Counted from the first letter of the stretch, positions 34,935-44,012 are shown. The stretch: DNA of 64,000 nt from JAJZNI01 sp035624785 (GCA_035624785.1 DASPQV010000025.1:62001-126000), one strand, 5' to 3'. A program made the numbers and translations. The notes: generated by a model not told the origin, from the letters alone.

Positions 34935-35033
34935 CCGGGGTCGGGGCCTCCGGCACCCGGGCGGGGCTCGGTTGCTGGTGGTGGTGGCGGATAGTTACCA
35001 TCAGAGAACTTTCACCGGACGTGGAGGGGAAGC

Positions 35034-36134
35034 ATGTCCGTCATCGCCGACGCCAATTCGTCCGCCGGCCAGGCCACCATCGAGGCCGAGGCGGCGTCGG
35101 AGCTTGAGCCCGGAGCCCCCCCGGCTCTGCCGGCCTCCCTGAGCCGGCACCTCCCACTGGTCGACGAGGCCCTGCGGTGGGCGGTGCCGCCGACCACCTC
35201 GCCGCTCGGCAAGATGTGCGCCTATCACCTGGGATGGATCTCCCCGGACGGGCAGCCGGCGACCGGTGGCGGAGGCAAGCTGTTCCGAGCGGCCCTGACC
35301 CTGTGGGCATGCGAGGCCTGCGGCGGCGAAGCCGACTGGGCGGTGCCGGCGGCGGCGGCGGCGGAGCTGGTCCACAACTTCACCCTGGTCCACGACGACA
35401 TCCAGGACGGCGACGAGACGCGCCGCCACCGGGCGACGGTGTGGGCGGTCTGGGGGCAGGCTCAGGGGATCAACGTCGGTGATGGGCTGTTCGCCATTGC
35501 CTACGTCACCCTTCTCGCACCAGGCCCCCGTGGCGACCGGCGGATGCGGGCCGCTCACTCCCTCAGCCAGGCGATCGTGGATGTGATCGAGGGTCAGAGC
35601 CTCGACCTTGCCCTAGAGGGCCGGCCGGACACGCCCCGCTCGACCTACCTGAGGCTGATCACCGGCAAGACCGGAGCCCTCCTGGGCGCCTGCCTGGAGA
35701 TGGGAGCGATCGTGGCCGGGGCGGGCGCCAAGACGGTGACCAACCTGCGCAGCGCCGGGCGGCTGCTCGGCCAGACGTTCCAGATCCGGGACGACTGGCT
35801 GGGCACGTTCGGTGACCCAGAGCGGACGGGCAAGGCCCGGGGCTCCGACCTGGCCCGCCGGAAGACGACCTTCCCGGTCATCAGCGCTTATTCCCGGGCC
35901 TCCTACGCCGAGCAGCGGGAGCTCTGCGACCTCTACGCCGAGCCAGACGGCCAGGCCAGCGAGGAGCGGATCCGGGAGATCCTCGGCAATCTCGGCGAGC
36001 CCGGGGCGACCGCGACCGCCGCCGAGCAGACCGCCCAGGCGGCGATCGCCGCGGTCAGCAGCTCCGGCCTGGCGGCGCGCTGGGTCGATGACTTCGCGGC
36101 CATCGCCGGCTTCGTGGCCCACCGCCTGGCCTGA
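35034..36134 (+). CDS. polyprenyl (farnesyl/geranylgeranyl) diphosphate synthase
   Basis: This 366-residue class I prenyltransferase has the first Asp-rich motif DDIQD (Asp121-Asp125), with flanking HNFTLVHDDIQDGDETRRHR. The second reads RDDWLGTFGD near 252-261, where the third Asp is replaced by Gly as in actinobacterial IdsA/GrcC-type enzymes (DDLLGVFGD). It condenses isopentenyl-PP with allylic diphosphates; FPP is needed by HpnD downstream, so FPP is the expected product, though chain length is not readable. ATG at 35034 follows GGAGGGGAAGC. It is the first gene of the hopanoid run. Confidence 0.92.
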   Translation: MSVIADANSSAGQATIEAEAASELEPGAPPALPASLSRHLPLVDEALRWAVPPTTSPLGKMCAYHLGWISPDGQPATGGGGKLFRAALTLWACEACGGEADWAVPAAAAAELVHNFTLVHDDIQDGDETRRHRATVWAVWGQAQGINVGDGLFAIAYVTLLAPGPRGDRRMRAAHSLSQAIVDVIEGQSLDLALEGRPDTPRSTYLRLITGKTGALLGACLEMGAIVAGAGAKTVTNLRSAGRLLGQTFQIRDDWLGTFGDPERTGKARGSDLARRKTTFPVISAYSRASYAEQRELCDLYAEPDGQASEERIREILGNLGEPGATATAAEQTAQAAIAAVSSSGLAARWVDDFAAIAGFVAHRLA

Positions 36135-36189
36135 TCACATCACGGTCGTGGCCCTCGGCAGCGCCTCCGCTCGCGTCGACGGACCGCCC

Positions 36190-36530
36190 GGGATCGCGGA
36201 TCGGAAGGCCGACCCCCGCGCTTCGCGCGGCCACCTCGACCCCGAGATGCCGGCGCCGTGCCGGATCCGCCGCCTCGGCGCGCTGACGATCGGACGCCAG
36301 CCGCCTGTCGGAGCTGCGGGGTGGCGATGAGAGCGGCGGTACCCGCTGGGATCGCCGACCGGAAGGCCGACCCCCGCGCTTCGCGCGGCCGCCTCGACCC
36401 CGAGATGCCGGCGCCGTGCCGGATCCGCCGCCTCGGCGCGCTGACGATCGGACGCCAGCCGCCTGTCGGAGCTGCGGGGTGGCGATGAGAGCGGCGGTAC
36501 CTGCTGGGATCGCCGACCGGAAGGCCGACC
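36190..36530 (+). repeat. 158-bp tandem duplication (two copies plus 25 bp) covering the fni start
   Basis: Copy A is 36190-36347, copy B 36348-36505, and 36506-36530 is the start of a third copy that is part of fni itself. The marker GGAAGGCC recurs at 36203, 36361 and 36519, exactly 158 bp apart. The copies differ at only about four bases. Each unit contains the fni ribosome-binding site region, an ATG at its end (36327 in A, 36485 in B) and a CCGCGC-TTC-GCGCGG hairpin. Because 158 is not a multiple of three, each copied mini-ORF ends with TGA inside the next ATG. The whole gap from 36135 to 36484 is explained by this duplication. Confidence 0.93.
36327..36488 (+). CDS. 53-residue leader ORF created by the duplication, coupled to fni
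   Basis: The ORF starts at the duplicated ATG (36327) and repeats the first residues of fni (MRAAVPAGIADRKAD) before running into the next repeat unit (PRASRGRLDPEMPAPCRIRR). It ends with TGA (36486-36488) overlapping the fni ATG (36485) in an ATGA junction. The same frame reads in copy A up to a TGA at 36328-36330 that overlaps the 36327 ATG. Translation is possible, but the peptide has no recognised function; it may only affect fni expression. Confidence 0.35.
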   Translation: MRAAVPAGIADRKADPRASRGRLDPEMPAPCRIRRLGALTIGRQPPVGAAGWR

Positions 36531-37543
36531 ACATCCGGATCAACCTCGAGGAGGATGTCGCCGCCAAGGGCTTGACCACCGGCTTCGAGGGACTCCGTTT
36601 CGTTCACCGGGCCCTGCCCGAGATCGACCTGGAGGCGGTCACCCTGGAGACCGTCTTCCTGGGCCGCCGGCTGGCGGCTCCGCTGCTCTTCTCGTGCATG
36701 ACCGGGGGCACCTCCGAGGCTATGCGGATAAACCAGACCCTGGCAAGGGCGGCGCAGCGGGCCAGGGTGGCCATGGGCCTCGGCTCCTGCCGGATCCTGC
36801 TCGAGCACCCTGAGGTGCTGCCCACCTTCGCGGTCCGCGACCTCTGCCCCGACGTGCCACTGCTCGCCAACCTGGGAGCGGTCCAGCTCAACCTGGGCGT
36901 GGGCGTCGCGGAGTGCCAGCGGATCGTCTCCCTGCTCGGCGCCGACGCCCTGGTGTTGCACCTGAACCCGCTCCAGGAGGCCCTACAGGTGGGCGGCGAC
37001 ACCTGCTTCGGCGGCCTGCTCGGACGGATAGCGGCGGTCGTTGCCGATGCTCCGTTCCCGGTCATTGTCAAGGAGGTGGGCTGGGGGATCGCTCCGGATC
37101 TGGTCGAGGCGCTGTTCGAGGCTGGGATCGCCGCCGTCGACGTGGCCGGCGCTGGCGGGACCTCGTGGAGCGAGGTCGAGCGCCACCGTCTCGACGACCC
37201 GGTGCGCGCCCGCGTGGCGGGTGCCTTCGCGGGCTGGGGCATTCCCACCGCCGATGCGATCCGGCTGGCCCGGGCGGCGGCGCCGACCGGCACGCTGATC
37301 GCCAGCGGCGGCATCAGGAGCGGCATCGACGCCGCCAAGGCCATCGCCCTCGGAGCCGACCTGGTGGGCATGGCCGGCTCCGCGCTCCGGGCCGCCGCGA
37401 TCGGGGACGAAGCGCTGGACGCCGGCCTGGCCGAGATCACCGAGACGCTCCGGATCTGCATGTTCTGCTCCGGCGCGGCCGACCTCCACCAGCTGGCCCG
37501 GGACGCTCAGCTGGTCAGCCTCGAGCGCGGGAAGCCGAGATGA
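36485..37543 (+). CDS. fni: type 2 isopentenyl-diphosphate delta-isomerase
   Basis: This 352-residue FMN-dependent isomerase interconverts isopentenyl-PP and dimethylallyl-PP, the supply for the prenyltransferase upstream. It has the N-terminal RKADHIRI, SCMTGGTSEAMRINQTLARAA, GLGSCRILLEHPE, LLANLGAVQLNLG, LHLNPLQE, VIVKEVGWG and TLIASGGIRSGIDAAKAIALGADLVGMAG, matching the FMN/phosphate-binding blocks. The ATG at 36485 gives a short MRAAVPAG ahead of the conserved IADRKADH. It overlaps the leader ORF stop and the hpnCD start. The 5' end is part of the 158-bp duplication. Confidence 0.95.
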   Translation: MRAAVPAGIADRKADHIRINLEEDVAAKGLTTGFEGLRFVHRALPEIDLEAVTLETVFLGRRLAAPLLFSCMTGGTSEAMRINQTLARAAQRARVAMGLGSCRILLEHPEVLPTFAVRDLCPDVPLLANLGAVQLNLGVGVAECQRIVSLLGADALVLHLNPLQEALQVGGDTCFGGLLGRIAAVVADAPFPVIVKEVGWGIAPDLVEALFEAGIAAVDVAGAGGTSWSEVERHRLDDPVRARVAGAFAGWGIPTADAIRLARAAAPTGTLIASGGIRSGIDAAKAIALGADLVGMAGSALRAAAIGDEALDAGLAEITETLRICMFCSGAADLHQLARDAQLVSLERGKPR

Positions 37544-39339
37544 CCGCCCCCGCCGCCGAGCTGACCCGGCGCGAGGCGGACGCGCTGTGCCTGAGGCTGG
37601 CCCGGCGCCACTACGAGAACTTCACGGTCGCATCCCTGGTGGTGCCGCGCCACCTCCGGCTCCATCTGGCCCGGATCTACGCGTACTGCCGCACCACTGA
37701 CGACCTCGGCGACGAGAGCGGTGGCAGCGCCCTCTGGCGCCTCCAGCTCTGGCAGGCGGAGGTGGAGGCGATGTTCGACGGCAAGCCGCCGGTGCACCCG
37801 GTGCTGACCGCGCTCTCCAGCACCATCCGTCGTTTCCGGATCCCGGCTGAACCGTTCCTCGACCTGATCGCCGCCAACGTCCAGGACCAGCGGGTCGGCG
37901 TCTACCCGACCTGGGATGACCTGCGCGCCTACTGCATGCTCTCGGCGGCTCCCGTGGGAAGGATGGTGCTCAGGGTCTTCGAGATCCACGACCCCCGGGC
38001 GGTACCTCTCTCCGACGACGTCTGCGTCGGCCTCCAGCTGGCCAACTTCGCCCAGGACGTGGCCGTCGACCGGGGCAAGGGCCGGACCTACCTGATCCAA
38101 TCCGAGCTGGAGCGGCTGGGGCTCGCCGCGGCCGTCGAGGCGATGTGCGAGCGGGCCATGGCGCTGCTCCGGTCGGGGCGCGAGCTGGAGCGGCTGCCCA
38201 TGCCGTACCGGCTCCGGCTGCAGCTGTCGCTCTACCGGCGAGGCGGAGAGGCGATCATCGAGGCGGTCCGCCAGGAGGGCTTCCGCACCGACCGGCGCCG
38301 GCCCGAGGTCTCCACCGCCACCAAGCTCCGCCTGGTGGCGGCGGCGGTCAGGCCTCATGCCGAGGAGGACGGTTTGGCCGCCGCCGAGCGCTACTGCCAG
38401 CGCATGGCGCGCCGCGAGGCGGGCAACTTCTACTGGGGCTTCATCGCCCTGCCCCGGGCCCAGCGGATCTCGATCTACTCTCTCTACGACTTCGCCCGCC
38501 AGGTGGACGACGCCGCCGACCTTGCGGCGGGGGCCGGCGGGGACGGCCAGCGCGAGCCCCTCGACCTCGCCGGCCGGCAGCGCTTCGCCACCGGCAACCC
38601 GACGCACGGCCGCTCCCCGGAGGGCGGGGCCACCCTGATAGCCGCCCAGCGAGCCCAGCTCCAGGCACAGCGGGCCCGGCTGCGGCGGGCCCTGGGCGGA
38701 GACCCTGGAACCGACCCGGTGATGCAGGTCCTGTCGCGCGCGGTGGAGCGCCACGGCATCCCGCTCGCTGAGCTGGAGGAGCTGGTCAGCGGCGTCGAGC
38801 TGGACCTGACCAAGCATCGCTATGCCAGCTGGGAGGAGCTGAGCCATTACTGCCATCTGGTGGCAGGGGTGGTGGGCCGGATGTGCGTCCGGATCTTCGG
38901 CTTCGAGGGGGGCGCCGCTCTCACCCGGGCAGACTCCCTGGGCGCGGCTCTTCAGCTCATCAACATCCTGCGCGACGTCCGGGAGGACGCCGGGATGGGC
39001 CGTGTCTACCTCCCCCAGGATGAGCTGGCCCGCTACGGCATCTCCGAGGCCTCCTTGCTCGCGGGCAGGCCGGATGGCGATTGGGACGCCCTGGTCGCGC
39101 ACGAGGCGGCGCGCGCGCGTGACCTCTATGCCGGCGGCATCGAGGTCTGCCGGCACATCCCGGGCCAGGCGCGGGCCTGCGTGCGGACCATGGCCGGGAT
39201 CTACAGCGGCATCCTCGACCGGATCCAGGCCGACCCACGGCTGCCCCTGCGCCAGCGGGTGCGGCTCTCCTCCAGCGAGAAAGCGGGGGTCATGGTGCGC
39301 TCCTGGGTGTCCGCGACCGCCGCCGGGTGGGTGCCGTGA
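37540..39339 (+). CDS. hpnCD: fused hydroxysqualene synthase - presqualene diphosphate synthase (HpnC-HpnD fusion)
   Basis: The protein is 599 residues with two squalene/phytoene-synthase domains in one frame; no stop or frameshift lies between them. Domain 1 (about 10-275) has YCRTTDDLGDES (Asp54/55/58) and NFAQDVAVDRGKGRTY (169-184), matching HpnC. Domain 2 (about 280-590) has ALPRAQRISIYSLYDFARQVDDAAD (to 327), ELVSGVELDLTKHRYASWEELSHYC and NILRDVREDAGMGRVYLP (475-492), matching HpnD. In known bacteria HpnD makes presqualene-PP from FPP and HpnC turns it into hydroxysqualene, normally as separate proteins. The fusion would channel the intermediate. ATG overlaps the fni stop; the stop overlaps the hpnE GTG. 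Confidence 0.9.
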   Translation: MTAPAAELTRREADALCLRLARRHYENFTVASLVVPRHLRLHLARIYAYCRTTDDLGDESGGSALWRLQLWQAEVEAMFDGKPPVHPVLTALSSTIRRFRIPAEPFLDLIAANVQDQRVGVYPTWDDLRAYCMLSAAPVGRMVLRVFEIHDPRAVPLSDDVCVGLQLANFAQDVAVDRGKGRTYLIQSELERLGLAAAVEAMCERAMALLRSGRELERLPMPYRLRLQLSLYRRGGEAIIEAVRQEGFRTDRRRPEVSTATKLRLVAAAVRPHAEEDGLAAAERYCQRMARREAGNFYWGFIALPRAQRISIYSLYDFARQVDDAADLAAGAGGDGQREPLDLAGRQRFATGNPTHGRSPEGGATLIAAQRAQLQAQRARLRRALGGDPGTDPVMQVLSRAVERHGIPLAELEELVSGVELDLTKHRYASWEELSHYCHLVAGVVGRMCVRIFGFEGGAALTRADSLGAALQLINILRDVREDAGMGRVYLPQDELARYGISEASLLAGRPDGDWDALVAHEAARARDLYAGGIEVCRHIPGQARACVRTMAGIYSGILDRIQADPRLPLRQRVRLSSSEKAGVMVRSWVSATAAGWVP

Positions 39340-40772
39340 ACCGGACCGGGAGGGCAAGCGCGGGCCCCGGGACCGGGGTGACCGCGGCCGGGGGGCCAGC
39401 CACGGGTCTCCGCGTTGGGGTGGTCGGGGCGGGCCTGGCCGGCCTCGCCGCTGGCCTGGACCTCACCCGAGCGGGCTGCCGGGTGACCCTGCTGGAGCGG
39501 AGCCGGCTGCTCGGCGGCAAGGCCACCTCCTTCCACTTGGGTGACCTCGAGATGGACAGCGGCCAGCACGTGGTTCTCGGCTGCTGCTCCAGCTTCCTGG
39601 CGTTCGCCGAGGAGCTGGGAATGCGCGGCGACCTGCGGCTCCAGTCGCGCTTCCAAGTGCTGATGCTCGCCGACCGGGGGCCGGTGAGGCTTCGAGCCCT
39701 GCCGCTCCCCTCCCCGCTTCACCTGGCCCTTCCCTTCCTGACATTCCGGGCACTCCGGTTCGGCGAGCGGATGGGGGTGGCCAGGGCGCTCCTGGCCGCT
39801 CGGCGGCGCGACCCGGCAGCGGAGCAGAGCGAGACCTTCGCGGCCTGGCTGGAGCGGAGGGGTCAGGGACCGGCCGTCCGGCGCGCCTTCTGGGAGCCGT
39901 TCCTGGTCCCTGCTCTCAACGCCCAGCTCGACGAGGTCAGTGCGGCCGCTGGGCTCTTCGTGGTCCGCACCGCCTTCCTGGGCGACCGCGGAGCGGCTCG
40001 GATCGGCTACGCGACGGTGCCGCTGGCGCGCTTCGCGGAGGCGGCGGCGGCCCGCCTCGACGAGGTGAGGCTCCGCACCGCCGTCACCCACCTGACCGCC
40101 GACGGCGGCCGCCTCCGATCCCTGGGGGCCGGCCCCGAGGAGGTGGCGGTCGACGCCGCGGTGATGGCCATCCCGCCGGAGCGCTTGGCACGGATCGGGG
40201 GGGCGTCCGCGCTCGGCCTCGGCGACCTGAGCGGCTTTGCCACCACCCCGATCGCCGACGTCCATCTCTGGTACGAGCCGGAGCCCGGCACCGGCGGGGA
40301 GCGCGGCGCGGCGCTTCCATGGCCCGGGTTCGATTTCGCGGCGCTGGCCGGGTCGCCAATCCAGTGGGTATTCGTCAAGGGGCCCGGTTACCTCTGCTGC
40401 AGCCTCAGCGACGCCCGGGGCTGGGTCGGCGAGCCCGAGGAGCGGCTGGTGGCGCTCGGCGACTCCGAGCTGCGAGCCCGTGTCCCCGCCCTCGCCGGCC
40501 GCAAGCTGGTTCGCGGCGTCGCGGTCCGCGACCCGGAGGCGACCTTCGTGCAGACCCCGGGGCTGCGCCGGCCCGGACCGGGGACGGCGCTGGCCAACGT
40601 CTGCGTGGCCGGGTCCTGGACCGACACCGGCTGGCCGGCGACCATGGAGAGCGCGGTCCGGAGCGGCAGGGCCGCAGCCGCCGAGCTGCTCGGCAAGCTG
40701 ACGAGCGGACCTGCCACCCCGGCGGGCTCAGCGGCGGTCGCGCCCACCGCGGAGGCCACCGCCCGTGCCTGA
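39336..40772 (+). CDS. hpnE: hydroxysqualene dehydroxylase (HpnE-type FAD amine oxidase-like protein)
   Basis: The protein is 478 residues from the GTG at 39336 that overlaps the hpnCD stop (GTGA). After a short Gly/Ala-rich start comes the FAD-binding VGVVGAGLAGLAAGLDLTRAG, followed by ERSRLLGGKATSF, DSGQHVVLGCC, LDEVRLRTAVTHL and the C-terminal ANVCVAGSWTDTGWPATMESAVRSGRAAA. It reduces hydroxysqualene to squalene in the HpnC/D/E route. Its 8-bp overlap with the cyclase gene keeps the operon tight. Confidence 0.93.
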   Translation: MNRTGRASAGPGTGVTAAGGPATGLRVGVVGAGLAGLAAGLDLTRAGCRVTLLERSRLLGGKATSFHLGDLEMDSGQHVVLGCCSSFLAFAEELGMRGDLRLQSRFQVLMLADRGPVRLRALPLPSPLHLALPFLTFRALRFGERMGVARALLAARRRDPAAEQSETFAAWLERRGQGPAVRRAFWEPFLVPALNAQLDEVSAAAGLFVVRTAFLGDRGAARIGYATVPLARFAEAAAARLDEVRLRTAVTHLTADGGRLRSLGAGPEEVAVDAAVMAIPPERLARIGGASALGLGDLSGFATTPIADVHLWYEPEPGTGGERGAALPWPGFDFAALAGSPIQWVFVKGPGYLCCSLSDARGWVGEPEERLVALGDSELRARVPALAGRKLVRGVAVRDPEATFVQTPGLRRPGPGTALANVCVAGSWTDTGWPATMESAVRSGRAAAAELLGKLTSGPATPAGSAAVAPTAEATARA

Positions 40773-42726
40773 CCCCGCTCTCCGGGCTGCCGTCGACTGG
40801 CTGCTTCAGCGGCAGGACGCGGCCGGCTGGTGGACCGCGGAGATGGAGACCAACGTCACCATGACCGCCGAGCACCTGCTGCTGCTGCGCTTCCTCGGGG
40901 TCGACCACTCGGCCATCGCCGACGGCGCCCGCCGCCACATCCTGGAGAAGCAGCGCCAGGACGGGAGCTGGGCCCTGTACTTCGACGGGCCCGGCGACCT
41001 GAGCACCACCGTCGAGGCGTACACCGCGCTGCGCCTCCTCGGCCTGGACCGATCGGCGCCGCCCCTGACCCGGGCGCGCCACTTCATCCTCGACCAGGGC
41101 GGGCTCGCCGAGACCCGGGTGTTCACCAAGGTGTGGCTGGCTCTCTTCGGCGAGTACCCGTGGGACGGGGTGCCCTCGATGCCCCCCGAGCTGATCCGGC
41201 TTCCGGCCTCGGTCCCGCTCAACATCTACGACTTCGCGTGCTGGGCTCGGGGGACGCTCGCGCCGCTGCTCATCGTCCTTAGCCGCAGGCCGGTGCGCAG
41301 CCTCGGCCTCAACGTCGCCGAGCTGATCGCGCCGGGCAGCGAGGCGCGCCTCCATCGCGTCCCGGGCAGCGGCGTCTTCTGGTGGCTCGACAAGCTCCAG
41401 AAGCTCTACGAGCGGCTGCCGGTCCAGCCCGGGCGCGACCGGTCCCGCCGGGCCATAGCCGACTGGGTCGTCACCCACCAGGAGGCGGACGGCAGCTGGG
41501 GCGGCATCCAGCCTCCCTGGGTGTACTCGCTGATCGCCCTCAACCTCCAGGGGATGGGGACCGACCACGCGGTGATGCGGCTCGGTCTGCGCGGTCTCGG
41601 CCAGCGGTTCGCGGTCGAGGACGCCCACGGGTGGCGGCTGCAGGCCTGCATGTCGCCGGTGTGGGACACCGCCTGGGCGGTGCTGGCACTCCGCGCCGCC
41701 GGGCTGCCCCGGGCCCATCCCGCCATCCGCTCCGCGGTGGCCTGGCTCCTCGGCGAGCAGATCCGGGCAGGTGGCGACTGGCAGGTCAAGGTTCCGCTCC
41801 AGGAGTGCGGAGGCTGGGCTTTCGAGTTCGACAACGACTTCTACCCGGACGTCGACGACACCGCCATCGTCGTGCTCGCGCTGCTCGAGGGGGGTGAGGG
41901 ACCCGAGGTGCGCCGGGCCGGCGAGATGGCGGCCCGATGGGCGGTGGCGATGCGGTCACGGAACGGGGCCTGGGGCTCCTTCGACAAGGACAACACCAGG
42001 CGGCTGGTCTACAGGATCCCCTTCGCCGACTTCGGGGCCATGCTCGATCCGCCCAGCGAGGACGTCACCGCCCACGTCATCGAGATGCTGGCGGCCCTGG
42101 GACGCAGGGTCTCCGACCCGGTGGTGCTCGCCGGCCTCCGATACCTTGCCCGGGAGCAGCGCGGCTCGGGATCCTGGTACGGCCGCTGGGGTGTCAACCA
42201 CGTCTATGGCACCTGGTGCGTGGTCTCCGCGCTCGCGGCGCTGGGCTGCGGCGGTCCCCATCTCCCCCGCGCCCTCGACTGGCTGACCGGGGTGCAGAAC
42301 CGCGACGGCGGCTGGGGCGAGACCTGCCATTCCTACGAGGACGAGAGCTTCGCGGGGGTGGGGGTGAGCAGCGCCTCACAGACCGCCTGGGCGGTGATGG
42401 CCCTGCAGCGTGGCGGCCGCGGCCGGTCAGCGGCGAGCCGTCGGGGACTCGACTTCCTGCGCCGCCGCCAGGTGAACGGGACCTGGTCCGAGCCCGAGTA
42501 CACCGGGACCGGATTCCCCCGTGACTTCTATCTCAACTACGGGATGTACCGGCACCTCTTCCCGACCATGGCCCTGGCCATGGCCGGCGATCGACGCGAA
42601 GGTGCCGGCCCGCCGGCTGCGGTGGCCGGGCGTCCCGAGCAGGAGCGGTCACGGCCCATGGGTCACCCCGACCGCAGCACCCACGACCTGACAGCGACCG
42701 CACCCCAGATCGGCAAGGAGGAATGA
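40765..42726 (+). CDS. shc: squalene-hopene cyclase
   Basis: The protein is 653 residues, the usual length of SHC. It cyclises squalene to hopene/hopanol at the membrane. The catalytic acid motif DVDDTA holds Asp362, Asp364 and Asp365. Several QW repeats are visible (QRQDGSWALYFDG, QEADGSWGGIQPPW, RNGAWGSFDKDN, QRGSGSWYGRWGVN, QNRDGGWGETC) and the FDNDFYPDVDD context is right. GGAGG precedes the GTG at 40765 by 9 bases. The C-terminal about 50 residues after MAGDRREG are not conserved and may be a disordered tail. It is 1 bp from hpnH. Confidence 0.96.
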   Translation: MPDPALRAAVDWLLQRQDAAGWWTAEMETNVTMTAEHLLLLRFLGVDHSAIADGARRHILEKQRQDGSWALYFDGPGDLSTTVEAYTALRLLGLDRSAPPLTRARHFILDQGGLAETRVFTKVWLALFGEYPWDGVPSMPPELIRLPASVPLNIYDFACWARGTLAPLLIVLSRRPVRSLGLNVAELIAPGSEARLHRVPGSGVFWWLDKLQKLYERLPVQPGRDRSRRAIADWVVTHQEADGSWGGIQPPWVYSLIALNLQGMGTDHAVMRLGLRGLGQRFAVEDAHGWRLQACMSPVWDTAWAVLALRAAGLPRAHPAIRSAVAWLLGEQIRAGGDWQVKVPLQECGGWAFEFDNDFYPDVDDTAIVVLALLEGGEGPEVRRAGEMAARWAVAMRSRNGAWGSFDKDNTRRLVYRIPFADFGAMLDPPSEDVTAHVIEMLAALGRRVSDPVVLAGLRYLAREQRGSGSWYGRWGVNHVYGTWCVVSALAALGCGGPHLPRALDWLTGVQNRDGGWGETCHSYEDESFAGVGVSSASQTAWAVMALQRGGRGRSAASRRGLDFLRRRQVNGTWSEPEYTGTGFPRDFYLNYGMYRHLFPTMALAMAGDRREGAGPPAAVAGRPEQERSRPMGHPDRSTHDLTATAPQIGKEE

Positions 42727-42727
42727 G

Positions 42728-43834
42728 ATGGCGATCCCGCTCCGCCAGACCCTGAAGGTGGGCGGCTACGTGGCCCGGCAACGACTGCGCAAGAACGAGA
42801 AGTACGCACTGGTGCTCCAGCTCGAGCCCCTCTACCAGTGCAACCTCGCCTGCGCCGGCTGCGGCAAGATCCAGCATCCCGACGACATCCTGCGGCGCCG
42901 GCTCAGCGTCGAGCAGTGCGTGACCGCGGTCGAGGAGTGCGGCGCGCCGATGGTCTCGATCGCCGGCGGTGAGCCCCTGGTGCACAAGGAGATCGACAAG
43001 ATCGTCGCCGCCCTGGTGGAGCGCAAGCGCTTCGTCTACCTCTGTACCAATGCCCTGCTGCTGGAGAAGAAGCTCGACCTCTTCACCCCGTCTCCCTACT
43101 TCTCCTTCTCGATCCACATCGACGGGCTGCGCGAGCGCCACGACGAGTCGGTCAACCGCAAGGGCACCTTCGACAAGGCGGTGGCAGCGGCGCGGGAGGC
43201 CCGGCGGCGCGGCTTCCGGGTCACCACCAACACCACCTTCTTCGACATGGACAGCGCCCAGTCGATCCGCGAGGTCCTCGACTTCCTCAACGACGACCTC
43301 CAGGTCGACGTCATGCAGATCTCGCCCGGCTACGCCTACGAGAAGGCGCCCGACCAGGACCACTGGCTGCGGGTCGAGGGGACCCGCAAGCTCTTCCGGG
43401 ACGCCTTCGCCGACGGCCGGCGGAAGCGGTGGCGGCTCAACCATTCGCCGCTCTTCCTCGACTTCCTGGAGGGCAAGGTGGACTTCCAGTGCACCGCCTG
43501 GGGGATCCCGTGCTACTCGGTCTTCGGCTGGCAGCGCCCCTGCTACCTGATGGCCGACGGCTACGTCCCCTCCTACCGGGAGCTGGTCGAGACCACCGAC
43601 TGGGACAGTTACGGGCGCGGCCGCGACCCGCGCTGCGCCAACTGCATGGCCCACTGCGGCTACGAGCCGACCGCGGTGGCGGCGACCTTCGGGTCGGTCC
43701 GCGAGTCGCTCCGGGCCACCGCCGACACCATCCGCGGCCAGATCGGGAACGTGAGCTGGAGGGGGCGGATCCCGGTGCGACCGGCGGCAGCCCCGCCGGT
43801 GGGTGAGGAGGTCGAGGAAGAAGAGATCGCATGA
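42728..43834 (+). CDS. hpnH: adenosyl-hopene synthase, radical SAM (HpnH)
   Basis: The protein is 368 residues. Cys38, Cys42 and Cys45 form the CxxxCxxC radical-SAM cluster site in YQCNLACAGCGKI. YSVFGWQRPCYLMADGY and CANCMAHCGYEPTAV are typical C-terminal HpnH features. It adds the adenosyl group of SAM to hopene (diploptene), the first step to C35 hopanoids. AAGGAGGAATGAG gives a strong ribosome-binding site for the ATG at 42728, one base after the shc stop. The DUF3463-like C-terminal region is present. Confidence 0.96.
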   Translation: MAIPLRQTLKVGGYVARQRLRKNEKYALVLQLEPLYQCNLACAGCGKIQHPDDILRRRLSVEQCVTAVEECGAPMVSIAGGEPLVHKEIDKIVAALVERKRFVYLCTNALLLEKKLDLFTPSPYFSFSIHIDGLRERHDESVNRKGTFDKAVAAAREARRRGFRVTTNTTFFDMDSAQSIREVLDFLNDDLQVDVMQISPGYAYEKAPDQDHWLRVEGTRKLFRDAFADGRRKRWRLNHSPLFLDFLEGKVDFQCTAWGIPCYSVFGWQRPCYLMADGYVPSYRELVETTDWDSYGRGRDPRCANCMAHCGYEPTAVAATFGSVRESLRATADTIRGQIGNVSWRGRIPVRPAAAPPVGEEVEEEEIA

Positions 43835-43903
43835 GCCACTGCCACGCTCCTGCTCCCCGGCCAGGCAATCTGCCCGGCCGGCGGCAACACCCTCTGGCGG
43901 CCA

Positions 43904-43927
43904 GTTATGGCCTTTCTTGTCCATAAC
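43904..43927. repeat. inverted repeat GTTATGG-N10-CCATAAC between hpnH and hpnA
   Basis: GTTATGG (43904-43910) and CCATAAC (43921-43927) form a perfect 7-bp inverted repeat with a 10-base spacer in the 178-bp gap. The AT-rich arms in a GC-rich genome suggest a protein-binding site or a hairpin. A new transcription start for hpnA is possible here. No other signal is seen in the gap. Confidence 0.5.
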
Positions 43928-44012
43928 CGCTGGGGACCCAGGGGTGCTGCCGCTCGATGGCGTTTGACGCGATGAGCCAGGGTCACTTGACCGGCCGGCG
44001 GCGGGCGGCGCG

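Noticed and set aside
36190..36530. The 158-bp repeat as a CRISPR or insertion sequence
   Set aside because: It is two adjacent copies of a unit containing the fni start, without spacers, transposase or terminal inverted repeats.
37507..39357. A 616-codon minus-strand frame opposite hpnCD
   Set aside because: Compositionally poor and without domains; the plus strand encodes recognisable synthase motifs.
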